A DNA stretch of 64,000 nt from Gp1-AA133 sp964641665 (GTDB lineage: Bacteria; Acidobacteriota; Terriglobia; Terriglobales; Acidobacteriaceae), in assembly GCA_964641665.1 (NCBI GenBank), contig CAZXKO010000042.1, forward strand, positions 1 to 64,000, written 5' to 3'. The position numbers were made by a program, and so were the translations under genes. The notes beneath the pieces were generated by a model, which had not been told where the DNA came from, ran no database searches, and worked only from the letters and a program-made list of their open reading frames with translations. Shown here piece after piece: positions 41,254-50,331 of this stretch; the first letter of the stretch is position 1, and every line of letters starts with the position of its first letter.

Positions 41254-42015
41254 CTACACCGCGAGATAGCCCCCATCGACCGCCAGAGCAGCGCCCGTTA
41301 CCCATGCAGACTCGTCGCTCGCAAGGTAGACGGCCATCCCAGCAATGTCTTCGGGTTGGCCCAATCGGCCGACCGGATGCACCGAAATCCGCTCCCGACG
41401 AACCGCTTCTGGATCCACGGCCCTGCGCATGACTTCCGCTGTCAGATCGGTTTCGACAAAGGACGGGCAGATTGCGTTGACCCGGATCTTTTCGTGCCCA
41501 TGATCGATGGCCATACACTTTGTAAGCAGAATCGTGGCGGCCTTCGAGGACGCGTACGCCGCGCGGTTACGCGCCCCGTTAATTCCGAGCACAGAGGCAA
41601 CGTTAATGATCGAACCTCCTCCGGATTTGCGCAGATGAGGCAGCACCGATCGCGAAAGCATCCAAAGGCCACGCACGTTGATGCTGAACGTTTCGTCCCA
41701 TTGCTCTTCGGTAATTTGCTCGGCCGTCCCGATGTGCAAAATTCCGGCATTGTTCACCAGCACGTTGAGCACGCCGAGGCGAGTCTTGGTGTCGCCAAGA
41801 ATGCGATCAAGATCGCCTTGTTTCGACACGTCCGCGGCCAGCACCAGCGGCGAGCCGCCTGCCTCTTTCGCAACCGATTCGAGGGGTTCTTGACGCCGCC
41901 CGACGAGCGCAAGTTGTGCGCCTTCGCGGGCAAACGCCAGGGCAATGGCGCGGCCAATGCCGGTACCGGCGCCGGTAATGAGAGCTATTTTGTTCTTGAG
42001 GCGAGACACGGCCAC
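41254..42015 (-). CDS. short-chain dehydrogenase/reductase
   Basis: 253 residues. The NAD(P) motif is LITGAGTGIGRAIALAFA, NNAG is VLVNNAGILHIG, and the catalytic residues are Ser in IINVASVLGINGA and the YASSK motif (AAYASSKAATILLTKCMA). The C-terminal WVTGAALAVDGGYLAV is standard. Substrate unknown. Separated by 49 bp from the cydB gene on the same strand but unrelated in function. Confidence 0.87.
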   Translation of the reverse strand: MAVSRLKNKIALITGAGTGIGRAIALAFAREGAQLALVGRRQEPLESVAKEAGGSPLVLAADVSKQGDLDRILGDTKTRLGVLNVLVNNAGILHIGTAEQITEEQWDETFSINVRGLWMLSRSVLPHLRKSGGGSIINVASVLGINGARNRAAYASSKAATILLTKCMAIDHGHEKIRVNAICPSFVETDLTAEVMRRAVDPEAVRRERISVHPVGRLGQPEDIAGMAVYLASDESAWVTGAALAVDGGYLAV

Positions 42016-42063
42016 TAATCTACCAGCCGTGCGACGAAAACGCAGGTCCTGCCGTGCGCAAAC

Positions 42064-43104
42064 TCAGTACCCGCCGCCTTCGAGTTGCACCTTGCCGCGG
42101 AACATCCGGTAGATGAAGACGAAGTAGCCGACGGACAGAATCATCCCCAGCGCCCACCACACCAAACCGACGCTCAGGCCGTGATGCCCCGCCGCCGCGT
42201 TGTAAATGGTAAGGCTGTTGCTGGGATCGGTGCTGGCAGGGAGCACCACTGGGTAAAGCGCAAAGACCGCGCCCACCAGCATCCCTGTGATGTAAATGCA
42301 GGAGGCCAGAAACGCGTGCAGTTCCTTCCCTTTTCGCGTCCACGATGACATCAGGGCCAGGCTGCCGAACACCACGATCGGGATCAGGAACCCAATCGGA
42401 TAGGCAAGGTAGTTCTCCTTGATCGAAGGCCTCACGAACCAGGTCGCAATCAGGCTGATCAGCGTCAATGCCATTTGGGCGGGCCACACGATCAGGGCCG
42501 TCTTGCGAGCGCGCTGGCCAAGTTCTCCATCCGTCTTGAGCGAAACGTACAGGGCCCCGTGCGCCGTCAGGGTCACCAGGGCCACGACACCGGCCATCAC
42601 CGTGTACCAGTCGAGAATGCCCGGATGCGGTCCCAGTTGAAAATCTGTCCACAGCGGCTCGAAAAAGTAATGATCCACACCCAGTGGCACTCCGCGAATC
42701 ACATTGCCCAGGGCCGCTCCAAAGAAAATCGCGAGCAGGGCGCTCGAAACGCAGAACACCGCGTCGAAAAAGCCGAGCCAGACCCGGTTCTCCATGTGCG
42801 TGCGCAGTTCAATGCCGATCCCCCGCAGCATGAGCAGCCACAACACCATCATGAGCGGGAGATAGAATCCGCTGAACGCCGACGCGTAAAGCTGGGGATA
42901 CGCGAAGTAAAGAGTTCCCCCGGCGGCCAGCAGCCAAACTTCATTCCCATCCCACACCGGCCCAATCGAGCGCAGCACCTTGCGCCGGTCTTCGTTGGTC
43001 TTTCCAACCAGTAGGTAGATGATTCCTGCTCCCAGGTCAAACCCATCGAGCACCACGTAGGCCGCGATCATCACAGCGACAATGACAAACCAGACTGTTT
43101 CCAT
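42064..43104 (-). CDS. cydB: cytochrome bd-type quinol oxidase subunit II
   Basis: 346 residues, eight or nine transmembrane helices. It begins ETVWFVIVAVMIAAYVVLDG, then FDLGAGIIYLLVG, and contains IGPVWDGNEVWLLAAGGTLY and FAYPQLYASAFSGFYLPLM, the CydB signature. It forms the heterodimer with CydA and helps hold the haem-containing subunit. 9 bp downstream of cydA in one operon. Confidence 0.95.
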   Translation of the reverse strand: METVWFVIVAVMIAAYVVLDGFDLGAGIIYLLVGKTNEDRRKVLRSIGPVWDGNEVWLLAAGGTLYFAYPQLYASAFSGFYLPLMMVLWLLMLRGIGIELRTHMENRVWLGFFDAVFCVSSALLAIFFGAALGNVIRGVPLGVDHYFFEPLWTDFQLGPHPGILDWYTVMAGVVALVTLTAHGALYVSLKTDGELGQRARKTALIVWPAQMALTLISLIATWFVRPSIKENYLAYPIGFLIPIVVFGSLALMSSWTRKGKELHAFLASCIYITGMLVGAVFALYPVVLPASTDPSNSLTIYNAAAGHHGLSVGLVWWALGMILSVGYFVFIYRMFRGKVQLEGGGY

Positions 43105-43113
43105 CGAAGACCT

Positions 43114-44451
43114 CTAGTGAGCGGTCCCAGCCGTCGTGACGGGGCCATTTTCGATCTCGCGTCGCACCAGGAAGATGAACAGAATCCCCAGTACCGTGTA
43201 CATCCCAAGGAAGCCGAGCAGCGTAAACATGCCGTTCCCGGCTGACACCAGCTTGGAATACCCGTCCGCCGTCCGCATCAGGCCATAGACCAGCCAGGGC
43301 TGGCGGCCAATCTCGGCCGTCATCCATCCCGCCGTGTTGGCAATGTAGGGGAACGGCAGGCTGAGCAAAAGGATCCAGAGCATCCAGTTGGCGTCGAACA
43401 GTTTGCCGCGCCACAAGAGCAGGACCGCGACCAGCATCACCGCGATGAACAGGGTCCCGAGACCTACCATGATGTGATAGCTGTAGTAGAGCAGGGGGAT
43501 GTTATCGGGCCAGGTATCCGGCGGAAATGCATTCAGCCCTCTCACCTCCGCCCCCCACGCTCGGTACGTCAAGAAGCTGAGCATCTTCGGGAAGACCAGT
43601 GGATTGTCAATTTTCCGTTCCGGCACATTGGGCTGGCCCACGATGATCAACGGCGCTCCCGGCCCGCCCTCGAACAAAGCTTCCATGGCCGCCAGGGTCG
43701 CCGGCTGGTTCAGGGCAATCATTCGCCCCTGCCCGTCACCCGTAGGGAACAGCTGTAGGATCGAAAAAATCACGCCGCTCAACACGCCTACCCGAACAAA
43801 AACCCTGCCGTGTTCACGGAACTGCCCCCACAGCAGGTAGAAAGCTCCCACCGAAGCCATCACGAACGACCCCGTGATCACCGCGCCGCTCATGTTGTGG
43901 GCAAACTGCCACCACGCCCACGGATTCAGCACCAGTTGCCAGAAGCTGCTCAACTGCACAGAACCGTCCGCCGACGTCGAGTACCCCACGGGATGCTGCA
44001 TCCAGGCGTCGGTTGCGACGATGAAGAACCCCGACAGCCACGACCCCAGGAACACTGCCACCGCCGACCACAAGTGCGCCCTTGGGCTGAGGCGCTTTTC
44101 GCCATACAGGAAGAGCCCAAGGAAAGCAGACTCCAGGAAGAAGGCAAACATGCCTTCCATCCCCAGCGTCTGTCCGATGACGCCGCCCGCAAAGCGTGAG
44201 AAGTGCGACCAGTTCGTGCCGAACTGAAACTCCATGGGAATCCCAGTCACCACTCCGAGCACAAAGTTGATCCCGAAAATGCGGGTCCAGAATCGTGCCG
44301 CCTGGTTGTAGATTTCGTCATTGCGGCGAAGCGCCAGGGTCTTCAAAACCACGATCAAAGGCGCCAGCCCCATCGTTAACTGGGGGAAAAGGTAGTGGAA
44401 AGTGATGGTGAACGCGAAGTGCAGCCGGTGAATCAGGAGGGCGCTATCCAT
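43114..44451 (-). CDS. cydA: cytochrome bd-type quinol oxidase subunit I
   Basis: 445 residues. The N-terminal quinol-oxidase part has LIHRLHFAFTITFHYLFPQL (His ligand of haem b595), IPMEFQFGTNWSHFSRFAGG and LGMEGMFAFFLESAFLGLFL (the Glu residues for proton delivery). GWMTAEIGRQPWLVYGLMRT is the GRQPW motif after the Q loop. The Q loop is short, so this is the short type or the cyanide-insensitive-oxidase-like type. It reduces O2 with high affinity using quinol, without pumping protons. A perfect CRP/FNR-type palindrome lies 62 bp upstream. No cydC, cydD or cydX is adjacent. Confidence 0.96.
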   Translation of the reverse strand: MDSALLIHRLHFAFTITFHYLFPQLTMGLAPLIVVLKTLALRRNDEIYNQAARFWTRIFGINFVLGVVTGIPMEFQFGTNWSHFSRFAGGVIGQTLGMEGMFAFFLESAFLGLFLYGEKRLSPRAHLWSAVAVFLGSWLSGFFIVATDAWMQHPVGYSTSADGSVQLSSFWQLVLNPWAWWQFAHNMSGAVITGSFVMASVGAFYLLWGQFREHGRVFVRVGVLSGVIFSILQLFPTGDGQGRMIALNQPATLAAMEALFEGGPGAPLIIVGQPNVPERKIDNPLVFPKMLSFLTYRAWGAEVRGLNAFPPDTWPDNIPLLYYSYHIMVGLGTLFIAVMLVAVLLLWRGKLFDANWMLWILLLSLPFPYIANTAGWMTAEIGRQPWLVYGLMRTADGYSKLVSAGNGMFTLLGFLGMYTVLGILFIFLVRREIENGPVTTAGTAH

Positions 44452-44512
44452 AGTCGCGGTCTCGCTGTGCTCCTCGAACGGAGCATTATGCTGGGCTCGG
44501 CGTAGTACTCGA

Positions 44513-44528
44513 TGTGACGAAGATCACA
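44513..44528 (-). promoter_or_regulatory. perfect CRP/FNR-type palindrome upstream of cydAB
   Basis: TGTGACGAAGATCACA, i.e. TGTGA-N6-TCACA with perfect arms. It lies 62-77 bp upstream of the cydA ATG, consistent with activation or repression by a CRP/FNR-superfamily protein responding to oxygen, NO or cAMP. No such regulator gene lies in the window. Confidence 0.65.
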
Positions 44529-44537
44529 CCAATCCGC

Positions 44538-45044
44538 CTATGAGTGCTTGTTCCTCTCGCGGCGCTCCGTTTCCGCGCGCCATATCTCTCGCCGGCGTCC
44601 TGCGTCGTCGAACCGCCGCCGTTGCTCGTCCGTCTCTGGAATCACGCCAGGTACCGGTACCCGGCCGCCCTTGCCGTCCACGGCCACAAACGTCAGGTGA
44701 GCGGACGCCACGTGCAGGCGCTTGCCCTGAATGTAGTTTTCCACCCACACCTTCACCCCAACTTCCATGGACGTCCGGAATACCCGGTTCACGGACGACC
44801 GTAAAACGACCCACGACCCAACATGCACAGGAACCAGGAAGTCGATGTGGTCCACCGACGCTGTGACCACGTAACTCCGCGCGTGGCGATGCGCAGCCAT
44901 CGCCCCGGCTAGATCGATCCAGTGCATGAGGCGTCCGCCGAGCAATGCGCCCAGGGGATTGGCGTCGTTCGGCAAAACAATTTCCGACATTTCAGACTGC
45001 GACTCGTGCACCGGGCGCGGTGCCAGCAAATCAGCTTCCTTCAT
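44538..45044 (-). CDS. acyl-CoA thioesterase (hotdog fold)
   Basis: 168 residues. A single hotdog domain of the YciA/BFIT type: VLPNDANPLGALLGGRLMHW, then IDLAGAMAAHRHARSYVVTA, then VDHIDFLVPVHVGSWVVLRS. It hydrolyses acyl-CoA thioesters in the cytoplasm. The C-terminal ~35 residues are very basic and Arg-rich (RRRFDDAGRRREIWRAETER), beyond the fold. Monocistronic, upstream of cydA by 86 bp on the same strand; the CRP-type site lies between them. Confidence 0.88.
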   Translation of the reverse strand: MKEADLLAPRPVHESQSEMSEIVLPNDANPLGALLGGRLMHWIDLAGAMAAHRHARSYVVTASVDHIDFLVPVHVGSWVVLRSSVNRVFRTSMEVGVKVWVENYIQGKRLHVASAHLTFVAVDGKGGRVPVPGVIPETDEQRRRFDDAGRRREIWRAETERRERNKHS

Positions 45045-45205
45045 GAACTCTTTCCTTTGGGGATGTGAGCAGACATTGTACTCAGCGCATCACGAACTTG
45101 TCAGCGCGTCCCCCAAGGGACCTCACACCGCCTCTCGCGCAATCGAAACCCAGTGGTGTAGTACTCTAGTTTTTCTCAATTTCAACAACCGAGGCGAGAG
45201 CCGCA

Positions 45206-45514
45206 ATGGACCGCACCGCAATGCTCCAAGAGATCCTTTCCCAGAACCCGAACGATGCTTTCGCACGCTATGGTCTCGCGCTGGAGCATTCCAATCAGGG
45301 TAACGTAGAACTCGCCTTGGAGGAGTTCGGCAAGCTTCTGTCTGCTCATCCGGACTACACCGCCGGATATTTCATGGCGGCGCAGACCTTGGCTCGGGCG
45401 GATCGCACCGGCGAGGCCCGGAAAATGCTAGCCGATGGCATTGCGTCCGCAAAGCGCAGCGCCAACGCACACGCGCAGTCTGAGATGGAAACGATGCTCG
45501 CCGATTTGGGATAA
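45206..45514 (+). CDS. small TPR-repeat protein
   Basis: 102 residues containing two or three tetratricopeptide helices (NDAFARYGLALEHSNQGNVE, then LALEEFGKLLSAHPDYTAGY, then QTLARADRTGEARKMLADGI). Cytoplasmic, no signal. It probably mediates a protein contact. Ends 2 bp from the convergent SDR gene. Confidence 0.75.
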   Translation: MDRTAMLQEILSQNPNDAFARYGLALEHSNQGNVELALEEFGKLLSAHPDYTAGYFMAAQTLARADRTGEARKMLADGIASAKRSANAHAQSEMETMLADLG

Positions 45515-45516
45515 GG

Positions 45517-46308
45517 CTACTCGGTAGGTTTGGCGAGTCGCAGCATTGCCTGCTCCACGATCCCGGGGAAAAGCTGGTACAGCTTGACGACGGGAATCAT
45601 GGTCCAGGGAACGATAACTTCCCTTCTCCCCGCGCGGTAGCCCTTGAGCGTTGCCCGTGCCACGCGCTCCACGGTGATGCCGCGCACGCTGGTTGGCCGC
45701 ACCTTCTTCAGTTCGCTGCCCCGCACGGCATTTGCACTGAATTCAGTTTGTACATAGCCCGGACAGACCGTCAGCACGTTAACATTCCGCTTTCTGAGCT
45801 CGATCCGGGCCGCTTTTCCCATCGCATTCATGGCGAATTTACTTCCCGAATAAGCCGCGCTGTAGGGCAAGGGTATGTGCCCTGCCACGCTGGAAATGTT
45901 GATAATCGTGCCCGAAGCCTGTGCTTTCATCACCGGGATCACGGCCTGCATCGCCGATAACGTGCCGAAGAGGTTCGTCTCAAACAGATCGTGGCACGCA
46001 GCCATATCCATCTGCGCGACAGAATCGATCAGCCCGTGGCCCGCGTTGTTGACCCAGATGTCGATACGCCCGAAATGTTGCAGCGTTAGGCCGATGACGC
46101 GGTCAATCTGCTCGCGGTTGCGGACGTCGCACGACAGGGCCAGAGTCCGCTCGACGTGTCCCACTCGGGCGCGGGCAGCTTCCGCGCGGCCGACATCTCG
46201 GGACAGCAGCACCACGCTGGCCCCTTGATCTGCGAACATCTTAGCGATGCCCTCGCCGATGCCCATCGACGCCCCGGTCACAACCGCAATTTTCCCAGTG
46301 ATTTCCAC
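45517..46308 (-). CDS. short-chain dehydrogenase/reductase
   Basis: 263 residues, classical SDR: VVTGASMGIGEGIAKMFADQ, IWVNNAGHGLIDSVAQM, Ser in IINISSVAGHIPLPYS and the YSGSK motif (AAYSGSKFAMNAMGKAARIE). The C-terminal 60 residues (YRAGRREVIVPWTMIPVVKL) suggest a membrane-associated or lipid-type substrate, as in DltE/YqjQ-like SDRs. Monocistronic. Confidence 0.85.
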   Translation of the reverse strand: MEITGKIAVVTGASMGIGEGIAKMFADQGASVVLLSRDVGRAEAARARVGHVERTLALSCDVRNREQIDRVIGLTLQHFGRIDIWVNNAGHGLIDSVAQMDMAACHDLFETNLFGTLSAMQAVIPVMKAQASGTIINISSVAGHIPLPYSAAYSGSKFAMNAMGKAARIELRKRNVNVLTVCPGYVQTEFSANAVRGSELKKVRPTSVRGITVERVARATLKGYRAGRREVIVPWTMIPVVKLYQLFPGIVEQAMLRLAKPTE

Positions 46309-46406
46309 CCCTGGCTTTTAGTTCCCGCCCGGTCAGAAGTCAAGACCCCGCTGTACAATTCCGACGCGGTCATTTTTCATCCCGGCCGCCGATCGGTGGA
46401 GGTTTC

Positions 46407-47015
46407 GTGGGCTCCCTTCTCCCTCTATTCCCCCTGGACCTGGTCCTTCTTCCCGGCACACCCCTGCCGCTCCATATTTTCGAACCGCGTTACAAAGAAA
46501 TGATTGGAGAATGTCTGGAGCAAAAGAAAGTATTCGGCATCCTCCGGGTGTTGAGCGAAGGCTTGGCCAACATCGGCTGCACCGCCGAAGTCGTCGCCGT
46601 CACCAAAACCTACGACGATGGCCGCATGGATATCGTTGCCCAAGGCCGGCAGCGCTTCGAATTACTTTCGGTCAACCAGGAACGTGCCTTTTTGCGGGGT
46701 GAGATTCTCTATCTCCCCGACGAACCTCAAGCGCCGACCGCGGACGAGACCGCCCGCGCCATCGACCTGCACAAGCAGATTTTGACGCTCGCCAACGCCG
46801 AACAGAGTCTTCCCGATGGCGACGACTATCCCCTTTCCTACCACTTGGCCGGATCCTTGCCTCTCGACCTGGATTTCAAACAAAAGATGCTCGCGTTCCG
46901 ATCGGAGGCCGAGCGTATGCGGACTATCATCGCGTATTTCGAAAACGTCCTTCCCTCTTTGCGTCGAGCTGTCCAGGTTCGCCAGAAGGCGGGCGGCAAC
47001 GGTCACGCGCACTAA
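46407..47015 (+). CDS. LON-protease N-terminal-domain protein
   Basis: 202 residues, a stand-alone LON substrate-binding domain: LFPLDLVLLPGTPLPLHIFE, then PRYKEMIGECLEQKK, then DIVAQGRQRFELLS. It lacks the AAA and protease parts of Lon, so it is not a protease. Such proteins are common in bacteria, with unknown role in protein quality control. Upstream of the MoxR/VWA genes by 87 bp, on the same strand. Confidence 0.88.
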   Translation: MGSLLPLFPLDLVLLPGTPLPLHIFEPRYKEMIGECLEQKKVFGILRVLSEGLANIGCTAEVVAVTKTYDDGRMDIVAQGRQRFELLSVNQERAFLRGEILYLPDEPQAPTADETARAIDLHKQILTLANAEQSLPDGDDYPLSYHLAGSLPLDLDFKQKMLAFRSEAERMRTIIAYFENVLPSLRRAVQVRQKAGGNGHAH

Positions 47016-47102
47016 GCCTTCCCCGGCGTCTAACCCCGCCAAAAAAGATCGTTCTCCTTGCGGGCGTATAATCGGTGACAAGTTGTTTCGGGGGTTCCCA
47101 TC

Positions 47103-48590
47103 ATGAGTTTTCCTCGCACCCTGGGTGAGCTGCGCCAGAGTCCTTTCTCTGAATCACGTTTGCGGGACCGGCGCGTCAAGGATGAGTTGCGCGAAAATCT
47201 GGTGGCGAGACTTCGGAGTAAAGAGCCCGTGTTCCCGGGCATCGTCGGCTACGACGACACGGTCGTGCCGCAAATCGTGAACGCTATTTTGTCGCGTCAC
47301 AACTTCATCCTGCTCGGCCTCCGCGGCCAGGCCAAGAGCCGCATTCTCCGAGCGTTGACCGGACTCCTCGATCCGCAGTTGCCCTACGTCGCCGGATGCG
47401 AGATCCACGACAGCCCGTACTCGCCCATCTGCCGCCATTGTCGCAACGAAATTGCCAAGCATGGCGACCAGACCCAAATCGCCTATTTGACGCCCGACGA
47501 GCGCTACGTCGAAAAGCTCGCCACGCCCGACGTCACCATCGCCGATCTGATCGGTGATATCGACCCCATCAAGGCCGCTCGCGGCGGCCACGAACTCAGC
47601 AGCGAACTCACCGTCCACTACGGACTGTTGCCGCGTGCCAATCGTGGGATCTTTGCTATCAACGAATTGCCCGATCTCGCTGGCAAGATCCAGGTAGGTT
47701 TGTTCAACATCATGCAAGAAGGTGACGTTCAGATTAAGGGCTATCCCGTCCGCCTCCCCCTCGATGTTGCGATGGTGTTCAGCGCCAACCCCGAAGACTA
47801 CACAGCCCGTGGGAAAATCATCACGCCATTGAAGGATCGCATCGGGTCCGAGGTTCGCACCCATTACCCCGCAACCGTCGAAGAAGGCATGGCGATCACC
47901 GCGCAGGAAGCCTGGACCCGTCGCGATGGCTACCAGTTGCACTTGCCCAAGTACGTGCAGGAAGTGATCGAGCGCGTAGCCTTTGCCGCGCGCGAGGACA
48001 AGAAAATCGACAAGCGGTCCGGCGTCAGCCAGCGCCTGCCGATCTCGGCTACCGAAAATGTAATATCCAATGCCGAGCGCCGTGGCATCGCCAACGACGA
48101 GAAGGTCGTCGTACCCCGCATCAGCGACGTCTACGCCGCGCTGCCCGCGATCACCGGCAAGCTGGAACTGGAGTACGAGGGCGAAATGAAAGGCGCAGAT
48201 CACGTGAGCCGCGAGTTGATCCGCGTCGCTATTGCCAAGACTTTCGACGACTATTTCAGCGGCGTCGACATGCGGCAGATCGTCCAGTGGTTCGACCTCG
48301 GCGGCGAAATCCAGGTCGCCGACAGCGCCGCCTCGCGCGAGGTGCTTTCCCATATAAAGACCATCCAAGGCCTTATGGAGAAGCTCAGCGCGTTAGACGT
48401 TTCGCCGAAGGCGCCCGTGGAATCGCAGGTCTCCGCCGCCGAATTCGTCCTGGAAGGCCTGTACGCCCACAAGCGCATCGGCAGAAACGAAGAACGAGTG
48501 TTCACCGCTGGAGAGAAGCAGCCGAAGAAGCCGGAGCAGCGCACCTTTGAACGTGAAGAGCCATCGCGGGGACGAAGACCTTACAACTAA
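47103..48590 (+). CDS. MoxR/ChlI-like AAA+ ATPase
   Basis: 495 residues. Walker A variant LLGLRGQAKSRILRALTGLL. A cysteine group (GCEIHDSPYSPICRHCRNE, near residues 99-113) suggests a bound metal. NRGIFAINELPDLAGKIQVG, then LFNIMQEGDVQIKG, is the ChlI/RavA-like Walker B and pre-sensor region. ANPEDYTARGKIITPLKDRI is the sensor-1 and Arg-finger region. The C-terminal ~180 residues form a lid and a variable tail. Family members drive remodelling of partner proteins, usually with a VWA-domain protein; a VWA gene follows 150 bp downstream. The linker between the two holds only short A/C-rich direct repeats. Confidence 0.88.
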   Translation: MSFPRTLGELRQSPFSESRLRDRRVKDELRENLVARLRSKEPVFPGIVGYDDTVVPQIVNAILSRHNFILLGLRGQAKSRILRALTGLLDPQLPYVAGCEIHDSPYSPICRHCRNEIAKHGDQTQIAYLTPDERYVEKLATPDVTIADLIGDIDPIKAARGGHELSSELTVHYGLLPRANRGIFAINELPDLAGKIQVGLFNIMQEGDVQIKGYPVRLPLDVAMVFSANPEDYTARGKIITPLKDRIGSEVRTHYPATVEEGMAITAQEAWTRRDGYQLHLPKYVQEVIERVAFAAREDKKIDKRSGVSQRLPISATENVISNAERRGIANDEKVVVPRISDVYAALPAITGKLELEYEGEMKGADHVSRELIRVAIAKTFDDYFSGVDMRQIVQWFDLGGEIQVADSAASREVLSHIKTIQGLMEKLSALDVSPKAPVESQVSAAEFVLEGLYAHKRIGRNEERVFTAGEKQPKKPEQRTFEREEPSRGRRPYN

Positions 48591-48740
48591 GTTGCCTGTT
48601 GCTCGTTAGCAAGTACGGGTTTTCACCCCGATTCCCAGCGACCCATACCTGGCGCCGAGAATCTGCGGTCTTTCAGAGAACTGAGAACTGACAACTGCCT
48701 TTAGCCAACGACCGGCGACGAACGACCAACGACTGCCGTT

Positions 48741-49979
48741 ATGAAACGCATCCGCTACACCAAGTACGTGCCTGATCCAGCCGGTGAGATGAGCATGGAA
48801 GACCTGCTCAGCGCCCTCTCCGACTATTTCCTGCAGAGCGGATTCCAGAATTACATGTTCTACGAGATGCCCGATGGCGAGCACTCGCTGGACGCGCTTC
48901 GCCAGGCAATCGAGCAGGCCTTGCTGGACGGCGACCGCTTCGACGAAGAAATGCGGGAACGTCTGCAACAAATGCAGATGGACGGCACCCTCGATGAGCT
49001 GATCGAAAAGCTTATCGAGCGCCTGGAGCAGGAAGACTTCATCTCGATCGAAGATCCCCCGGACCCGTCGCAGCCATCCTCTGCCGCCGGCCAGGTGGGC
49101 GAAGGCCAGCAACAAACAAAGTTTGAGATTACCGACAAGAGCCTGGATTTCCTGGGCTACAAGGCTTTGCGCGATCTACTGGGGTCGCTCGGAAAATCAA
49201 GCTTCGGCCGCCACGACACCCGCGACATGGCGACCGGCGTCGAAACCAGCGGCGCATCCAAGGTTTACGAATTTGGCGACACGTTAAACCTCGACACCAC
49301 CGCCACCCTCTCCAGTGCCATCCAGCGCGAAGGATTGACCCTGCCCCTGAACATCGAGTATTCCGACCTGTACGTCCATCAGTGCGAGTACCAATCTTCG
49401 TGCGCAACCGTCCTGATGCTCGACTGCTCGCACTCCATGATCCTCTATGGCGAAGATCGTTTCACCCCAGCCAAGAAGGTCGCGATGGCGCTATCGCAAT
49501 TAATCCGCACCCAGTATCCCGGAGACTCTCTCTCGCTGGTCCTGTTTCATGATTCCGCCGAGGAAGTGCCCCTATCGCAACTGGCCCGCGTGAAGGTTGG
49601 CCCCTACTACACCAACACTCGCGAGGGATTGCGGCTCGCGCAGCGCATCCTGCAGCGCCAGCGCAAAGATATGAAGCAAATCGTCATGATCACCGACGGC
49701 AAGCCTTCCGCGCTCACCATGGACGATGGCCGCATCTACAAAAATGCCTTCGGGCTGGACCCGCTCGTGGTCGGTCAGACGCTGGAAGAAGTTTCGAAGT
49801 GCAAGCGCGCTGGCGTGCTAATCAACACCTTCATGCTTGCCTCCGACTATGGCCTGGTGAATTTCGTGCAGAAGGTTACCGAGATGTGCCGCGGGAAAGC
49901 GTACTTCACCACCCCCTACACCCTGGGGCAGTACCTGCTCATGGACTACATGTCCCGGAAGACGAAGACCATTCACTAG
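48741..49979 (+). CDS. VWA-domain protein, MIDAS type (partner of the MoxR-like ATPase)
   Basis: 412 residues. The first ~190 are acidic and helical (LDALRQAIEQALLDGDRFDE, then EMRERLQQMQMDGTLDELIE). The C-terminal half is a von Willebrand A domain, with MIDAS metal site VLMLDCSHSMILYGEDRF (DxSxS intact) and further metal-site residues in IVMITDGKPSALTMDDGR. No signal peptide or TM helix, so cytoplasmic. With the AAA gene before it, it resembles the ChlI-ChlD or RavA-ViaA arrangement, in which the ATPase ring acts through the VWA protein on a third protein. The client is unknown. Confidence 0.87.
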   Translation: MKRIRYTKYVPDPAGEMSMEDLLSALSDYFLQSGFQNYMFYEMPDGEHSLDALRQAIEQALLDGDRFDEEMRERLQQMQMDGTLDELIEKLIERLEQEDFISIEDPPDPSQPSSAAGQVGEGQQQTKFEITDKSLDFLGYKALRDLLGSLGKSSFGRHDTRDMATGVETSGASKVYEFGDTLNLDTTATLSSAIQREGLTLPLNIEYSDLYVHQCEYQSSCATVLMLDCSHSMILYGEDRFTPAKKVAMALSQLIRTQYPGDSLSLVLFHDSAEEVPLSQLARVKVGPYYTNTREGLRLAQRILQRQRKDMKQIVMITDGKPSALTMDDGRIYKNAFGLDPLVVGQTLEEVSKCKRAGVLINTFMLASDYGLVNFVQKVTEMCRGKAYFTTPYTLGQYLLMDYMSRKTKTIH

Positions 49980-50028
49980 CTGAAGCTCTCAGCTTTCCGC
50001 CGTCAGCTTTCAGCATCCGCCTCTCCGG

Positions 50029-50253
50029 CTAGCCTTTCTTCTCCGCTTCCATCGCAGCTTCCGCGGCCTGGAATCCGATCCGGCTGTGCGTCCCGTCACA
50101 AAACGGCTTATTCACGCTGGCGCCACAGCGGCAAAGCGAAAATGCAGGCTTGCCGGTCAGGTCGTATGGATTGCCGTTCGCATCGACCAGTTCGATAGAC
50201 CCTTCCGGAGCTTCCACTCGGTACGGGCCATTCGGCCGGACCGTGATCTTCAT
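50029..50253 (-). CDS. CDGSH-type iron-sulfur protein
   Basis: 74 residues from the ATG at 50253 (MKITVRPNGPYRVEAPEG). The CDGSH motif is CRCGASVNKPFCDGTHSRIG: three cysteines plus the terminal histidine ligate a [2Fe-2S] cluster, as in mitoNEET-like proteins. It probably transfers clusters or electrons. Monocistronic. Confidence 0.93.
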   Translation of the reverse strand: MKITVRPNGPYRVEAPEGSIELVDANGNPYDLTGKPAFSLCRCGASVNKPFCDGTHSRIGFQAAEAAMEAEKKG

Positions 50254-50331
50254 TTGAGCCACACATGCCTCCATCAAGATTTGATGTGATTAGGAAATGC
50301 TGGAATGAACTTGCGATAACACGCAGCACAA

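Noticed and set aside
42020..42652. A 210-codon frame overlapping cydB on the same strand
   Set aside because: Out-of-frame shadow of cydB, Arg/Gly-rich and lacking transmembrane character.
47154..48368. A 404-codon open frame opposite the MoxR-like ATPase gene
   Set aside because: High-GC antisense shadow; its sequence has the Asp/Val-rich look of complementary coding DNA.
48650..48740. Short direct repeats (AACTGAGAACTGA, AACGACCAACGAC) before the VWA gene
   Set aside because: Low-complexity spacer with too few and too irregular units for CRISPR or a regulatory array.
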